A DNA stretch of 64,000 bases from Pseudomonas sp. Irchel s3h14 (lineage in GTDB: Bacteria; Pseudomonadota; Gammaproteobacteria; Pseudomonadales; Pseudomonadaceae), in assembly GCF_900187425.1 (NCBI RefSeq), contig NZ_FYDJ01000009.1:1-64000 (forward strand). Reading direction: 5' to 3'. The position numbers and the translations under genes are program-made. A model generated the notes under the pieces. The model saw only the letters and a list, made by a program, of their open reading frames with translations, did not search any database and had not been told where the DNA came from. Shown piece after piece: positions 17,127 through 26,497 of the stretch. The number at the start of each line of letters is the position of its first letter. Positions within the stretch are counted from its first letter, which is position 1.

Positions 17127-17561
17127 AGGCGTGGATGTGCTTGAGCTCAGTGGATTGCGCCGAAACATCAGTTAAGGAACGACACAATCCGTAGCAGCTG
17201 GCGAAGCCTGCGTTCGGCTGCGCAGCAGTCGTGAAATCAGACGATGCGGTGTTTCAGGAAGACCGCAAACGCAGGTTTTACGACTGCTGCGCAGCCGAAC
17301 GCAGGCTTCGCCAGCTGCTACAAGGTTTGCGTTGCGGCTGAAATGGCTTAACTGATGCAGCAGTCGAAGCCTTGTAAAACCACTCAATGTGGTCAACGAT
17401 GCAATTGGCCTTCGTCCCTCATTTTGTGCCATGGACCCTGCCCCATTTCCTGAATGTTCAGGACTAAAGTTCGCGCACATTACCCACAAAAGACCGGATG
17501 ACAGCAGAACCGACTATCCTTTCGGACAGTGAACGCTGCACTCTTGGCAAAAAGGGACGCC
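17127..17561. other. Intergenic region with a long inverted repeat
   Basis: This 435-base gap holds no credible gene. Its main content is the 42-bp perfect inverted repeat listed separately (17191-17321). The stretch 17330-17560 has no feature I can name apart from the presumed promoter and the AAGGGA ribosome binding site of the next gene. Confidence 0.6.
17191..17321. repeat. REPIN-like element: 42-bp perfect inverted repeat
   Basis: Arms at 17191-17232 and 17280-17321 are exact reverse complements over 42 bases, separated by 47 bases. The arms begin GTAGCAGCTGGCGAAGCC and contain short REP-like cores. The pattern of two inverted REP sequences around a short spacer is that of REP doublets (REPINs/BIMEs), common in pseudomonads. 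A cruciform or strong RNA hairpin could form. Confidence 0.8.
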
Positions 17562-18764
17562 ATGCCAGACTATGATCGCGCCATCGGCTCCAGACCCGGC
17601 ATCACAGGCGGTGATCGAACCCGTCTGATCAGGCCCGGGCCACTCTGGATGGCTTCAATTACGGTTTTCTGTCTTTTCACGGCAACTCCCGGATACGGCC
17701 AGAACCTGCCAACCACAGCGGGTGTCGAAAACGCCACGGTTACGGTGATTCAAGCGCAGGAAATCGTTTCCAGGGCCACCCTCGAAGCCGTTCGCTGGAG
17801 CGGCCCTGAATCCGGCCCGCAAGCCCTGCGGGGCAAGAGCATCGCCTTTGTCGCAGAAGATTTGCGTAACGGAGGCATTGTCGGTGTCGCTCAGGGCGCT
17901 CGCGAGGCAGCCAAGGCGATGGGCTGGACGCTGAAGATATTCGATGGCGCTGGATCATCGGCCGGGCGCGCAAAGGCCTTTTCCGATGCCCTGGCAGCGA
18001 AACCCGACGGCCTCATTCTGTGCGGCTCCGATGCCCTTGAGAACAATGCGGCGCTGACCCTTTTCGCCAACCGGGATGTGCCGGTGGTTGGCTGGCACGC
18101 CGGGGCACGACCCGGGCCGATTGCCGGCACGCCGGTGGCCATGAACGTCACGACCGACCCGCTCGAAGTGGCTCGCCTCACGGCCATGGCGGCAGTGGCA
18201 CAGTCAAACGGACAGGCCGGCGTGGTCATCCTGACCGACTCCAAGTACAGCATCGCCATGGCGAAAGCCAAGGCCATGGAAAACGTCATTCGGGCCTGTC
18301 AGGAATGTACGTTGCTGGAAGTGCGCGATGTCGCGATCTCCGAAAGTGGCGAGAAGATGCCGGCGATCACCAAGGAGCTGCTTCAGCGCTATGGCAAGCG
18401 CTGGACCCACACGCTGGCCATCAACGATATCTATTTCGACTACTCGATTGCCTCATTGACCAACGCCGCAATACCCAGCGACGGCATCAGTCTGTTGTCT
18501 GCCGGGGATGGCAGCGCTTCGGCTTTCTTGCGCATACAGGCAAAAACCTACCAGACCGTCACCGTGGCCGAGCCGCTCAACCTGCATGGCTGGCAAGTGA
18601 TGGATGAATTGAACCGGCTGTTTGCAGGTCAGCCGGTGAGCGGCTTCGTCGCGCCGATTCACCTGGTCAATGCCGACAATATCGCCTTCGACGGCGGGAA
18701 GAAATTCCAGTACGACCCTGACAATGGCTATCGAGACATCTATCGCCACCAATGGAACCCCTGA
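17562..18764 (+). CDS. Periplasmic sugar-type substrate-binding protein, partner of diguanylate signalling protein
   Basis: A 400-residue periplasmic binding protein of the type I (ribose/galactose-binding, Peripla_BP_4) class. The N-terminus has an arginine-rich stretch followed by a hydrophobic segment (about residues 28-45) ending PGYGQ, a plausible export signal. The body carries two Rossmann lobes (SIAFVAEDLRNGGIVGVAQG, DGLILCGSDALENNAALTLFANRDVPVVGWHAG, YDPDNGYRDIYRHQW end). ATG at 17562 follows AAGGGA. There is no ABC permease or ATPase nearby; its last 13 bases overlap the GAF-GGDEF-EAL gene, so it most likely presents its ligand to that receptor rather than to a transporter. Confidence 0.82.
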   Translation: MPDYDRAIGSRPGITGGDRTRLIRPGPLWMASITVFCLFTATPGYGQNLPTTAGVENATVTVIQAQEIVSRATLEAVRWSGPESGPQALRGKSIAFVAEDLRNGGIVGVAQGAREAAKAMGWTLKIFDGAGSSAGRAKAFSDALAAKPDGLILCGSDALENNAALTLFANRDVPVVGWHAGARPGPIAGTPVAMNVTTDPLEVARLTAMAAVAQSNGQAGVVILTDSKYSIAMAKAKAMENVIRACQECTLLEVRDVAISESGEKMPAITKELLQRYGKRWTHTLAINDIYFDYSIASLTNAAIPSDGISLLSAGDGSASAFLRIQAKTYQTVTVAEPLNLHGWQVMDELNRLFAGQPVSGFVAPIHLVNADNIAFDGGKKFQYDPDNGYRDIYRHQWNP

Positions 18765-21700
18765 TATTGGACGTTATTTCCCGGCTCGGACGCCAGCTAT
18801 TGCCGCAATCGCTACGCGCACAGTTCACACTGGCGTTTCTGACGCTGGCGCTGCTGATCCTGGCGAGTGGTGCAACGGCGGTCTATGCCTTGCGCACGTC
18901 AAACAATGCCACCCGCCAGCTGACGGATGAACGACTGGTCCGCATGCAAGATGGGCAAGACATGCTGCAGCGTACCTTGCTGATCGAACGCCAGACCGAT
19001 CAGCTTCTGACAACCCGCTCCCCCGACACCCTGCGTTCAAGCTATGCGGCGACCGTCGAACAGCTTGAAGCCCTCGATCAACTGGTGCAGCAGCTGACTG
19101 CCGCGAACAATGGCGTGGCGATACTCGACATGCATCAGTCGAGTCAGATGTTCCGCAATACTGCCAACATCGTTGCGCAGCTGCGAGAAAGCCTGCTGCA
19201 AACCGAGGTCACCTTCGAGCAAACCATGGAGGATCACACCGCCCGGTTAACCGCGACTCAAACCCGGGCTAGCCTGGAACTGGCGATGTTGCTTTTCGAT
19301 CTGCCGCACGCTGCTGACAGTGATGCCGTGCAACGGCTGCGGATCCGCTATGAGCACCTGTCACGCACCGCAGGCAAGTTACCGGACGCTGATGTGGAGA
19401 CGCCCGATCTCTTCTCCCTGCGCCTGAGGCTCATCAATCAGCACAACGTCATACAGCGCTTCAATGAGGAACTGAAGAATGAGGCCGGGGTTCTGGTCGC
19501 GGTGGCCCGTGCGCAATCCAGTGCTTATACCGAAGACTATCGCGAAGCCCTGCAGCGCCTGGTCGAGGCCTCAAATCGCAGCCAGCAATGGGTGCTGATC
19601 ATGTTGGGCGCCAGCCTGATATTCGCCTGGTTCGTGACCCGGGTCTTCATGGGCCGTCATGTGCTCGTGCGTCTGAATGAAATAAGCCGGCAATTGCGTC
19701 AGGAACACACTGACAAAACGCACTTGATGATGGCGGAACATGGAAAGGACGAGATTGGCAACATGGCTCGTGCGGTGAATCAATTCCTCAGAGACCGACT
19801 TCAGCTGGAAAAAAGAACGGTCCAATTGAGTATCGCCACAGAGCGGCTCGCCCTGCAAAACAGCCGATTAGAGAAAGAAGCGGTCATCCGTGCCGGACAA
19901 CGTCATGTCCTGGAGCTGATCGCCAGGAGCACCGAGCTTGCAGAAGTTCTCGACAGCCTGGCTCACCTGGTGGAGTCCCAGCTGGAGGGGATGATGGTGT
20001 CCATCCTGGTGCTGGATGAGGATGGCAAGCACCTGCTGCACGGGGCTGCCCCCAGTTTGCCGAAAGCCTATAACCAGCTCATTGACGGGATTGCGATCGG
20101 TCCGAACGTCGGTTCATGCGGCACCGCGGTGTATCGACGAGAACCGGTCATCGTCACGGATATCGAGCTGGATCCGCTGTGGGAGGAGTACCGTTCAGCC
20201 GCTGCGCCCTATGGATTTCGCGCCTGCTGGTCGACGCCGATTCTGTCCCATGAGCGAAAGGTATTGGGTACGTTTGCCTTGTATTCCAACACCGTGCGCA
20301 GCCCTAGCTCGACCGAGACGCGACTGATCGACATGGCGACACCGCTTGCCGGCATTGCGATAGAACGCCAGCTTACCGAAAAGCGCATTCGCTATATGGG
20401 CGACCATGACGCACTGACCGGGCTGCCGAATCGCACACTGCTCGAAGACCGTCTCAAGCAGGCAATACTTTATGCTCAGCGCTACAACCGCCTGGTGACG
20501 GTGGTGTTTCTCGATCTGGACAAATTCAAACTGGTGAATGACAGCCTTGGGCACAGTGCTGGAGACGAACTGCTGAAAACCGTCGCCCAACGCATGCAGG
20601 AGTGTGTACGCCGCACCGACACAGTCGTGCGACTGGGTGGCGACGAGTTTGTGATCATCCTGTTCGACCAGCCCTCAGACCTCGACGGTGTTACTCCAGC
20701 CCTGCACAAAATCCAGGAAGCCATCCTGCGGCCGATTCAGCTCAGCGGACATACACTCCACGTCACCTGCAGCATGGGGTTGGCCACCTACCCTGCCGAC
20801 GGCAGCGATACCGACACGTTGCTCAGCAACGCGGACGCCGCCATGTATCGGGCCAAGGAACTGGGTCGCAACAGTTACCAGTTCTATACGAGCGAGATGA
20901 AAAACAAGGTTCAGGGCAAGCTCGCCATGCAAGACGGGCTCCGAAACGCACTCAACCATGACGATTTCCTGCTGCTGTACCAGCCACAGGTGGATTTGCA
21001 GTCAGGTCAGATTATCGGCGTAGAGGCACTGATCCGCTGGCAGCACCCCGAGCTCGGCATCGTGTCTCCAATCAAATTCATTCCGCAGGCCGAAGAGACC
21101 GGGTTGATCGTGCCCATCGGCGACTGGGTGATTCATGCCGCGTGCAGACAGAACAAGGACTGGCAGGATGCGGGCTGGCCGCCGATCACCATGTCGGTGA
21201 ATATTTCAGCACGTCAGTTCATCGAAAGGGACCTGATCGATCGGGTGAGGCATGCCTTGCAAGAAACCGGACTGGACCCGATGTACCTTGAGCTGGAGCT
21301 GACCGAAAGTCTGATCATGCAAGACCTTCAGCAAGCCATCAGCAAAATGAAGGAACTGCAATCAATGGGGATCAGTCTCTCGATCGACGACTTCGGCACC
21401 GGCTACTCCAGCCTCGCCGCATTGAAAAGCTTCCCGATCGCGAGACTCAAGATCGACCAGTCTTTCGTGCGGGATCTGCCCGACAACGAGAACGACAAAG
21501 CCATCGCCACCGCGGTGATTTCGTTGGGGCACAAACTGAACCTCAAGGTCATTGCCGAAGGTGTCGAAACCGAAGAGCAGCAAACCTTCCTGCGTGAAAA
21601 CGGCTGCGATGAAATTCAGGGCCACTTTTTCAGCAGAGCGGTCAGCGCAGAGGAAATCAGTGTGTTACTGCGTACGCCCCGGCTGCCTCAACAGAGCCGC

Positions 21701-21772
21701 ATTGCGAGCCCTGACTCGTCAAGGCGAAAACGCGATGCAAAGCGCCCAAGCAGTCCAATGCCCGGGCATTAA
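18752..21772 (+). CDS. Membrane GAF-GGDEF-EAL cyclic-di-GMP signalling protein
   Basis: A 1006-residue inner membrane protein. Transmembrane helices lie at about residues 25-47 and 280-300, flanking a helical periplasmic sensor domain. A HAMP-like linker follows, then a GAF domain (about 385-540), a GGDEF domain with intact GGDEF at 629-633 and an EAL domain with EAL at 758-760. Both output motifs look complete, so it may make or hydrolyse cyclic-di-GMP, and the balance cannot be read. The start overlaps the preceding binding-protein gene by 13 bases without its own ribosome binding site, which suggests translational coupling. The likely mechanism is ligand-loaded binding protein docking on the periplasmic domain. 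Confidence 0.93.
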   Translation: MEPLILDVISRLGRQLLPQSLRAQFTLAFLTLALLILASGATAVYALRTSNNATRQLTDERLVRMQDGQDMLQRTLLIERQTDQLLTTRSPDTLRSSYAATVEQLEALDQLVQQLTAANNGVAILDMHQSSQMFRNTANIVAQLRESLLQTEVTFEQTMEDHTARLTATQTRASLELAMLLFDLPHAADSDAVQRLRIRYEHLSRTAGKLPDADVETPDLFSLRLRLINQHNVIQRFNEELKNEAGVLVAVARAQSSAYTEDYREALQRLVEASNRSQQWVLIMLGASLIFAWFVTRVFMGRHVLVRLNEISRQLRQEHTDKTHLMMAEHGKDEIGNMARAVNQFLRDRLQLEKRTVQLSIATERLALQNSRLEKEAVIRAGQRHVLELIARSTELAEVLDSLAHLVESQLEGMMVSILVLDEDGKHLLHGAAPSLPKAYNQLIDGIAIGPNVGSCGTAVYRREPVIVTDIELDPLWEEYRSAAAPYGFRACWSTPILSHERKVLGTFALYSNTVRSPSSTETRLIDMATPLAGIAIERQLTEKRIRYMGDHDALTGLPNRTLLEDRLKQAILYAQRYNRLVTVVFLDLDKFKLVNDSLGHSAGDELLKTVAQRMQECVRRTDTVVRLGGDEFVIILFDQPSDLDGVTPALHKIQEAILRPIQLSGHTLHVTCSMGLATYPADGSDTDTLLSNADAAMYRAKELGRNSYQFYTSEMKNKVQGKLAMQDGLRNALNHDDFLLLYQPQVDLQSGQIIGVEALIRWQHPELGIVSPIKFIPQAEETGLIVPIGDWVIHAACRQNKDWQDAGWPPITMSVNISARQFIERDLIDRVRHALQETGLDPMYLELELTESLIMQDLQQAISKMKELQSMGISLSIDDFGTGYSSLAALKSFPIARLKIDQSFVRDLPDNENDKAIATAVISLGHKLNLKVIAEGVETEEQQTFLRENGCDEIQGHFFSRAVSAEEISVLLRTPRLPQQSRIASPDSSRRKRDAKRPSSPMPGH

Positions 21773-21819
21773 TGACTCAGCAGTTGCTATGCACTTATCT
21801 GATCAAGGAAGAAACGACA

Positions 21820-22764
21820 TTGAAAATAGCTTTTGGCGCCCTGTTTTGACCTGGCTGACGACTCTCGCGCTCGCTAATGATTGGCGATGATGCGGTGTTC
21901 GTCGGGGCTTCTGCCGTTCGTGACGCGCCGCCCGCTGCTGGCAAGCATCCATTGTTGGTGCTCTCCCACGGGTACAGGGGTAACTGGAGCAACCAGATCT
22001 GGCTTGCCAGTGCTCTGGCTCATAGGGGTTACATCGTCGCCGCAATCAATCACCCTGGCATCACCACTCATGACCGTCGCCCTCAAGCAGCGGCGCAGTT
22101 ATGGCAGCGGCCCGTTGATGTGCGCCAAGCCATTGATAGGGTCACGACTCAACCTGAAAAATTCGGCTTGGTCGCCAATGACCGAATTGCAGTGGTGGGC
22201 CATTCACTCGGCGGCTGGACCGCCCTGGAGATCGCCGGTGCTCGCTTCGATCCAGACCGCTTCGCCCATGACTGCAAAGCACACACGCAGTTAGCAAGTT
22301 GCACCGTCTATGGAAAGATAAATCCTGCAAGCACCTCAAAATCGAAGGCCGCGTTGGCCGCCGATTTGCGCGATAAACGCGTCACTGCTGTGGTTACCTT
22401 GGACCTGGGCTTTTCACGGGGCCTGACCGATGAAAGCCTGGACGCGCTGCCGGTACCAGCGCTGGTGATCGCTGCCGGCGTACCGTCGCGCGAGCTTCCC
22501 TCTGAGTTGGAGTCTGCCAACCTGGCCAAACGCCTGCCTGCGGCGTCAAGCCGTTACGTCGAAATCAGCGACGCAAGCCACTTCAGCTTCTTGTCGTTGT
22601 GCAAACCTGGCGCGGAAGTAATGCTCGAAGAGGAAGTACCAGGCGATGGCATCATTTGTCGGGATGGCGACAGCGCTCGTCCGCGTGGAGTGATTCAACA
22701 GCAGATTACATCGCTGATAGCAGAGTTTCTTCAGTCATCTATCTACAAAGAAGACAGTTTGTAA
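21820..22764 (+). pseudogene. Alpha/beta hydrolase (PAF-acetylhydrolase/dienelactone-hydrolase type), broken at 5' end
   Basis: The open part (ATG at 21877) encodes 295 residues of a serine hydrolase with LSHGYRGNW (oxyanion region) and nucleophile motif GHSLGG, ending in a histidine-bearing DASHFSFLSL. The expected secreted N-terminus is damaged: TTG at 21820, after an AAGGA site, starts a signal peptide (MKIAFGALF) that hits TGA at 21847; one base shift restores LTWLTTLALAND. The segment that normally links signal peptide and IGDDAVFVG is missing, which suggests an internal deletion at an ATGAT microhomology near 21875. The product, if made, would stay in the cytoplasm. A functional cytosolic version is possible but less likely. 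Confidence 0.7.
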
Positions 22765-22799
22765 AATCGTGGTACGAGAACTGCCGCAGCTCAACAAAA

Positions 22800-23570
22800 A
22801 AACCGTTGGAGCAGTTTCAGCGCCCGCGCAATCTGTCAGAACGGTTGGCCAGGGATGAGCGCTATGGGTCGGAAGCGGTCCGTCGAAGGTAGTGATGCCG
22901 GCTTGCTCGCAAGCAAGGATTTCCAGACCTTTGTAATAGCCTCGGTCGGCCACCACCGTTAGCGATTCAGCCTCGATTTCTTCACGCGCCTGGTTCGCCA
23001 TATTGCTCAGTTGCCCACGATCATTGCCAACGTTGGTCACCTCATGGGCAATGATCAGATGGTGTTTGTCATCGACAGCTGTTTGTACGCTGTAACCAAC
23101 CGTTCCGGTGCCTCGGCGACTTCAAGCGTTGCCCGATCCGCCGAATCCATCGCCGCCAGATATCGATCAATGCTCTGCTCGATCTGCTGCATGCGTGCCT
23201 TCACCTTGCCCTGAGTGAAGTTGCGGTTGCGACAAAGCACCACAAATTGCCGGCAGACACTGCGAATAGCCTTGCCGTTGTCCTTGCGAAAGTCGGCGAT
23301 GGTTTTGAAATCTGGAGCCAAACGCCCCGTCAGCCACATCAACTCGATGTTCGGCATCACGCTCAAGCCGGCCGCTGGAGTGAATCCGATTGAGGTAGCC
23401 GTAGATATAGATCTTCAGCAACACCGCTGGGTGGTAGGCCGGACGACCCGTTGCGGCAGGATCGACGCCCTCAAAACCAAGTGCTCGCTTCATGATCGCC
23501 CCCGCTACGATCTCGACGATCAGAAGATTAGACAATTGCAGGTGTTTTCACACAGCCTGGATCGAGATTG
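22800..23570 (-). mobile_element. Degenerate IS1182-family transposase remnant
   Basis: Three minus-strand fragments belong in order to an IS1182-type DDE transposase: 23167-23535 (ALGFEGVDPAATGRPAYHP, LLKIYIYGYLNRI), 23055-23366 (VELMWLTGRLAPDFKTIADF-type segment, RNFTQGKVKARMQQIEQSID) and 22735-23040 (HEVTNVGNDRGQLSNMA, LTVVADRGYYKGLEILACEQAG). The fragments lie in two different frames. Several normal blocks are missing, including the stretch between the initial MKR and ALGFEGV and the one before RNFTQ. It cannot give an active enzyme. It sits directly after the damaged esterase, so it may record the event that disrupted this region. Element ends were not resolved. Confidence 0.85.
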
Positions 23571-23581
23571 AACGGAGAACT

Positions 23582-24457
23582 TCACTCAACCAACCCTTCT
23601 CGAACGATCTCAAAAAAGGTCGTCAGGATTCGCCGCGAGCTCTGCGCCCGTAGACACACCAAGGTCTCGGTAAAGCACCGCTGACAGTCGCTGATCGGCA
23701 ATCCGCGAAGCCGGGAATCGGAGCCCAACTCGGCCGCTGAGACAACACCGACGCCCATACCGATCGCCACGGCTTCGCGTGCTGCCTCACGTCCCTCCAC
23801 TTCGATCGCCTTGCGGATGCGCAGGCCTGCCGCTGCCATCTCCTCTTCGAGGGATAGCCGCGTGACCGAGCCCTGTTCGCGCAAGATCAGCGGTGTGTTG
23901 TCCAGATCAGCCAGGCAAATGGAGGTTCGTTGAGCCCAGGGATGGTCATGGGCGACGAAGGCGAGCATGGGATCACTGCGCAGGTGCAGCGTCAGCAGAC
24001 GGTCGTCTTCGATGTGCCGCCCCAGCAGTGCAATGTCTGCCTGGTGCCCGAACAACCGCTGCAGGACCTCATCGGTATTGGCCGTTTCAATCTTCACGTC
24101 GACACCGGGGTAACGGCTGCAGAAGCGAGCGACATAGGGCAGTACGTGCACTGGCGCATCCACGGCGAGATTCAGGGTCCCGGTCGACAGGGTTCGATAG
24201 TCCATCAGCATGTCGTGGGCATCGACGCTGATATCGAACAGTCGTTGGGTCAGGCCGAACAATCGCTCGCCCACTTCCGTCAGGCGCACCAGACGCTTGT
24301 CGCGATAGAACACCATCACGCCGTAGTAATCCTCGAGCTTGCGCACCTGGTCGGACACCGCTGGCTGGGACAGGCAGAGCTGCTCGGCTGCCCGGGTGAA
24401 GCTGCCATTCATGGCCACGGCGTGGAATGCCTTGAGTTGCGTATGGGAAATCGCCAT
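23582..24457 (-). CDS. LysR-family regulator of aminoethylphosphonate catabolism (putative)
   Basis: A 291-residue LysR-type regulator with N-terminal winged helix (QLKAFHAVAMNGSFTRAAEQL, QPAVSDQVRKLEDYYGVMVF) and C-terminal ligand-binding domain. It is divergent from the ridA-FAD oxidoreductase pair and next to phnW/phnX, an arrangement seen for activators of 2-aminoethylphosphonate use. A shared palindromic motif, GATAAATCGATTT, lies between it and ridA (24496-24515) and again before phnW (27439-27458), which makes it the probable DNA-binding protein for both. The ligand is inferred, not shown. Confidence 0.88.
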   Translation of the reverse strand: MAISHTQLKAFHAVAMNGSFTRAAEQLCLSQPAVSDQVRKLEDYYGVMVFYRDKRLVRLTEVGERLFGLTQRLFDISVDAHDMLMDYRTLSTGTLNLAVDAPVHVLPYVARFCSRYPGVDVKIETANTDEVLQRLFGHQADIALLGRHIEDDRLLTLHLRSDPMLAFVAHDHPWAQRTSICLADLDNTPLILREQGSVTRLSLEEEMAAAGLRIRKAIEVEGREAAREAVAIGMGVGVVSAAELGSDSRLRGLPISDCQRCFTETLVCLRAQSSRRILTTFFEIVREGLVE

Positions 24458-24476
24458 TGGAGACCTTGCTATAGAT

Positions 24477-24515
24477 TCAGCTTATTCATGCATTCGATAA
24501 ATCGATTTTATTTAT
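24477..24515. promoter_or_regulatory. Operator-like motif, copy 1 (lysR/ridA intergenic)
   Basis: Contains TCAGCTT, about 12 bases, then GATAAATCGATTTTATTTAT (24496-24515), with the palindromic core AAATCGATTT. The same two blocks at nearly the same spacing (within one base) occur before phnW. The pattern fits a LysR-type recognition plus activation site shared by the two transcripts. Confidence 0.65.
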
Positions 24516-24601
24516 GAAAGATGAACTGCAAGCATGGTTTTCGCAAGTCCTCTGACCGCTGTCTGAACAGCGGTGCCGCTGGCATTGACCTGGAGTGCTC
24601 T

Positions 24602-24952
24602 ATGAAAATTGAACGTTTCGCCGCGATAAAACGCCGTTCGGACATGGTCCGGTACGACAACCACCTCTACATCGGTGGCCAGGTTGCCACCGACCTCAGT
24701 GGCGATATCGAGGCGCAGACCCATGAGGTGCTCGCGGGTATCGAGCAGCTTTTGCTCAGTGCCGGCAGCGACCGTACCCGGGTGCTATCGGTGCGCATCT
24801 TGCTGGCCCATCGCGAAGACTATGAAGGGCTGAACAGGGTCTGGGATGAATTTTTTCCCGCAGGCCATGCCCCCACGCGGGCGTGCACCCTCGCGCAGTT
24901 GATCGATCCCGGTTGGCGCGTGGAAATGATTGTGGTCGCCGCGTGCGCCTGA
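24602..24952 (+). CDS. RidA-family (YjgF/UK114) imine deaminase
   Basis: A 116-residue single-domain RidA-type protein, which hydrolyses reactive enamines/imines released by amine-processing enzymes. The body shows YIGGQVATDLSGDIEAQTHEVL, VLSVRILLAHREDYEGLNRVWDEFF and a C-terminal RACTLAQLIDPGWRVEMIV. The usual catalytic arginine is present in the APTRACT segment. The start at 24602 follows a GGAG site; the open frame begins further upstream but is unsupported. It is followed 45 bases later by a FAD amine oxidoreductase, the likely source of its imine substrate. Confidence 0.9.
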   Translation: MKIERFAAIKRRSDMVRYDNHLYIGGQVATDLSGDIEAQTHEVLAGIEQLLLSAGSDRTRVLSVRILLAHREDYEGLNRVWDEFFPAGHAPTRACTLAQLIDPGWRVEMIVVAACA

Positions 24953-24997
24953 TTACGTCCTGACTCTTGCCTCGAACCGATCAACGGAGATGACCCC

Positions 24998-26389
24998 ATG
25001 CGACCTTACTGGCTCGACCAAGCCCTGAAGAACCAACCCGTCACACCTTGCCCGCCGCTACAGCAGGACACCCGCGCCGATGTCTGCATCGTTGGTGGCG
25101 GTTACACAGGCTTGTGGACCGCGATCATGATCAAGGAACAGAACCCCGAACTGGACGTGGTCATCGTCGAAGCCGACATTTGCGGTGCCGGCGCCAGCGG
25201 GCGCAACGGCGGCTGCGCGCTGTCCTGGTCGGCCAAGTACTTCACCCTGGAGCGCTTATTCGGCGTCGAAGAGGCGGTACGCCTGGTCAAGGAATCGGAG
25301 CAGAGCATTTACGCCATCGGCGACTTTTGCGAAAAGTACGCGGTGGATGCCGATTACCGTCTCGATGGCACGCTCTACACTGCGACTAACCGCGCCCAAG
25401 TGGGTTCGACCGACGGGGTGATAGCGGCATTGGAGCGCAATGGCATCAACTCTTTCTCCAAATACGCGCTAGCTGACGTGCAGCGTATGGCGGGTTCGAC
25501 CCGGCACATTGAAGGCTGGTTTTCGCCAGCGGCTGCCAGTGTGCAGCCAGGCAAGCTGGTCCGCGGTCTGCGTCGGGTCGCGCTGGAACTGGGCGTGCGA
25601 ATCTTTGAAGGCTCACCGATGACCGGCCTGGAACAAGGGCTGCCGGCCACCATCAAGACGCCCGGCGGGCAAGTGGTCGCCAATCACGTGGTGCTGGCGA
25701 TCAACGCCTGGATGGCGCGGTCATTTCCAGAATTCGAGCGTTCAGTGGCCATCGTCTCCAGCGATATGATCATCACTGAGCCGCGACCTGATCTGCTCGA
25801 GCGAATCGGCCTGACCAGCGGGGTCACCGTACTCGACTCGCGGATCTTCGTGCACTACTACCACAACACCCCGGACGGCCGGATCATGCTCGGCAAAGGT
25901 GGCAACACCTTTGCCTACGGCGGACGCATTCTGCCGGTATTCGACCAACCTTCACCTTACGCAGGGTTGCTGCGTAACACCCTGACGGAGTTCTTTCCGG
26001 AGTTTGCCGATGTCGGCATTGCCGCCACTTGGAACGGTCCGTCCGATCGCTCGGTTACCGGGCTGCCTTTCTTCGGCCGTATGGGCGCAAGGGGCAATAT
26101 CTTCTATGGTTTCGGCTATTCCGGCAGCGGCGTCGGCCCCTGTCATATGGGAGGACAGATCCTGTCATCGCTGGTCTTGGGCCTGGACAACCCCTGGACA
26201 CGCTCGCCGCTGCTGCAAGGCCCACTCGGCCATTTCCCACCGGAGCCTATTCGCTACCTGGGTTCACTAATGGTGCGCAACGCCGTTCGCCGCAAGGAGC
26301 AAGCTGAAGACCACAACCAACGGCCACGTCGACTGGACGTGCGTCTGGCAAAATTCGCCGCGGCTGCCGGAAAGGCTGACAAGGGGTAA
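24998..26389 (+). CDS. FAD-dependent oxidoreductase of AEP cluster (PbfC/PbfD-like)
   Basis: A 463-residue DAO-superfamily flavoenzyme. The dinucleotide-binding motif GGGYTGLWTA is at about residues 31-40, followed by GAGASGRNGGCALSW, the flavin-contact region, and FGYSGSGVGPCHMGG near the C-terminus. FAD oxidoreductases recurrent in phosphonate clusters (called PbfC/PbfD in recent work) oxidise N-alkylated 2-aminoethylphosphonate to phosphonoacetaldehyde; the location beside phnW and phnX fits such a role. ATG follows CGGAGATG. It forms a pair with ridA and ends at an intrinsic terminator. A general amine oxidase is the alternative. Confidence 0.82.
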   Translation: MRPYWLDQALKNQPVTPCPPLQQDTRADVCIVGGGYTGLWTAIMIKEQNPELDVVIVEADICGAGASGRNGGCALSWSAKYFTLERLFGVEEAVRLVKESEQSIYAIGDFCEKYAVDADYRLDGTLYTATNRAQVGSTDGVIAALERNGINSFSKYALADVQRMAGSTRHIEGWFSPAAASVQPGKLVRGLRRVALELGVRIFEGSPMTGLEQGLPATIKTPGGQVVANHVVLAINAWMARSFPEFERSVAIVSSDMIITEPRPDLLERIGLTSGVTVLDSRIFVHYYHNTPDGRIMLGKGGNTFAYGGRILPVFDQPSPYAGLLRNTLTEFFPEFADVGIAATWNGPSDRSVTGLPFFGRMGARGNIFYGFGYSGSGVGPCHMGGQILSSLVLGLDNPWTRSPLLQGPLGHFPPEPIRYLGSLMVRNAVRRKEQAEDHNQRPRRLDVRLAKFAAAAGKADKG

Positions 26390-26434
26390 CGCCTCGATCA
26401 AGCAGCGAAATTTTTACGTTTGCCAACAAAAAAA

Positions 26435-26464
26435 CGCCTGGCTATTGGCCGGGCGGTTTTTTTT
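26435..26464 (+). terminator. Intrinsic terminator after ridA-FAD oxidoreductase
   Basis: An 8-bp stem CGCCTGGC/GCCGGGCG (one G-U pair, 26435-26455) with a short loop is followed by eight T (26457-26464). A run of A precedes the stem, so it may also work in the opposite direction for the dadA remnant. Confidence 0.9.
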
Positions 26465-26497
26465 CAACACTGTCAGGATTAGCTTATACGTTCTCGC

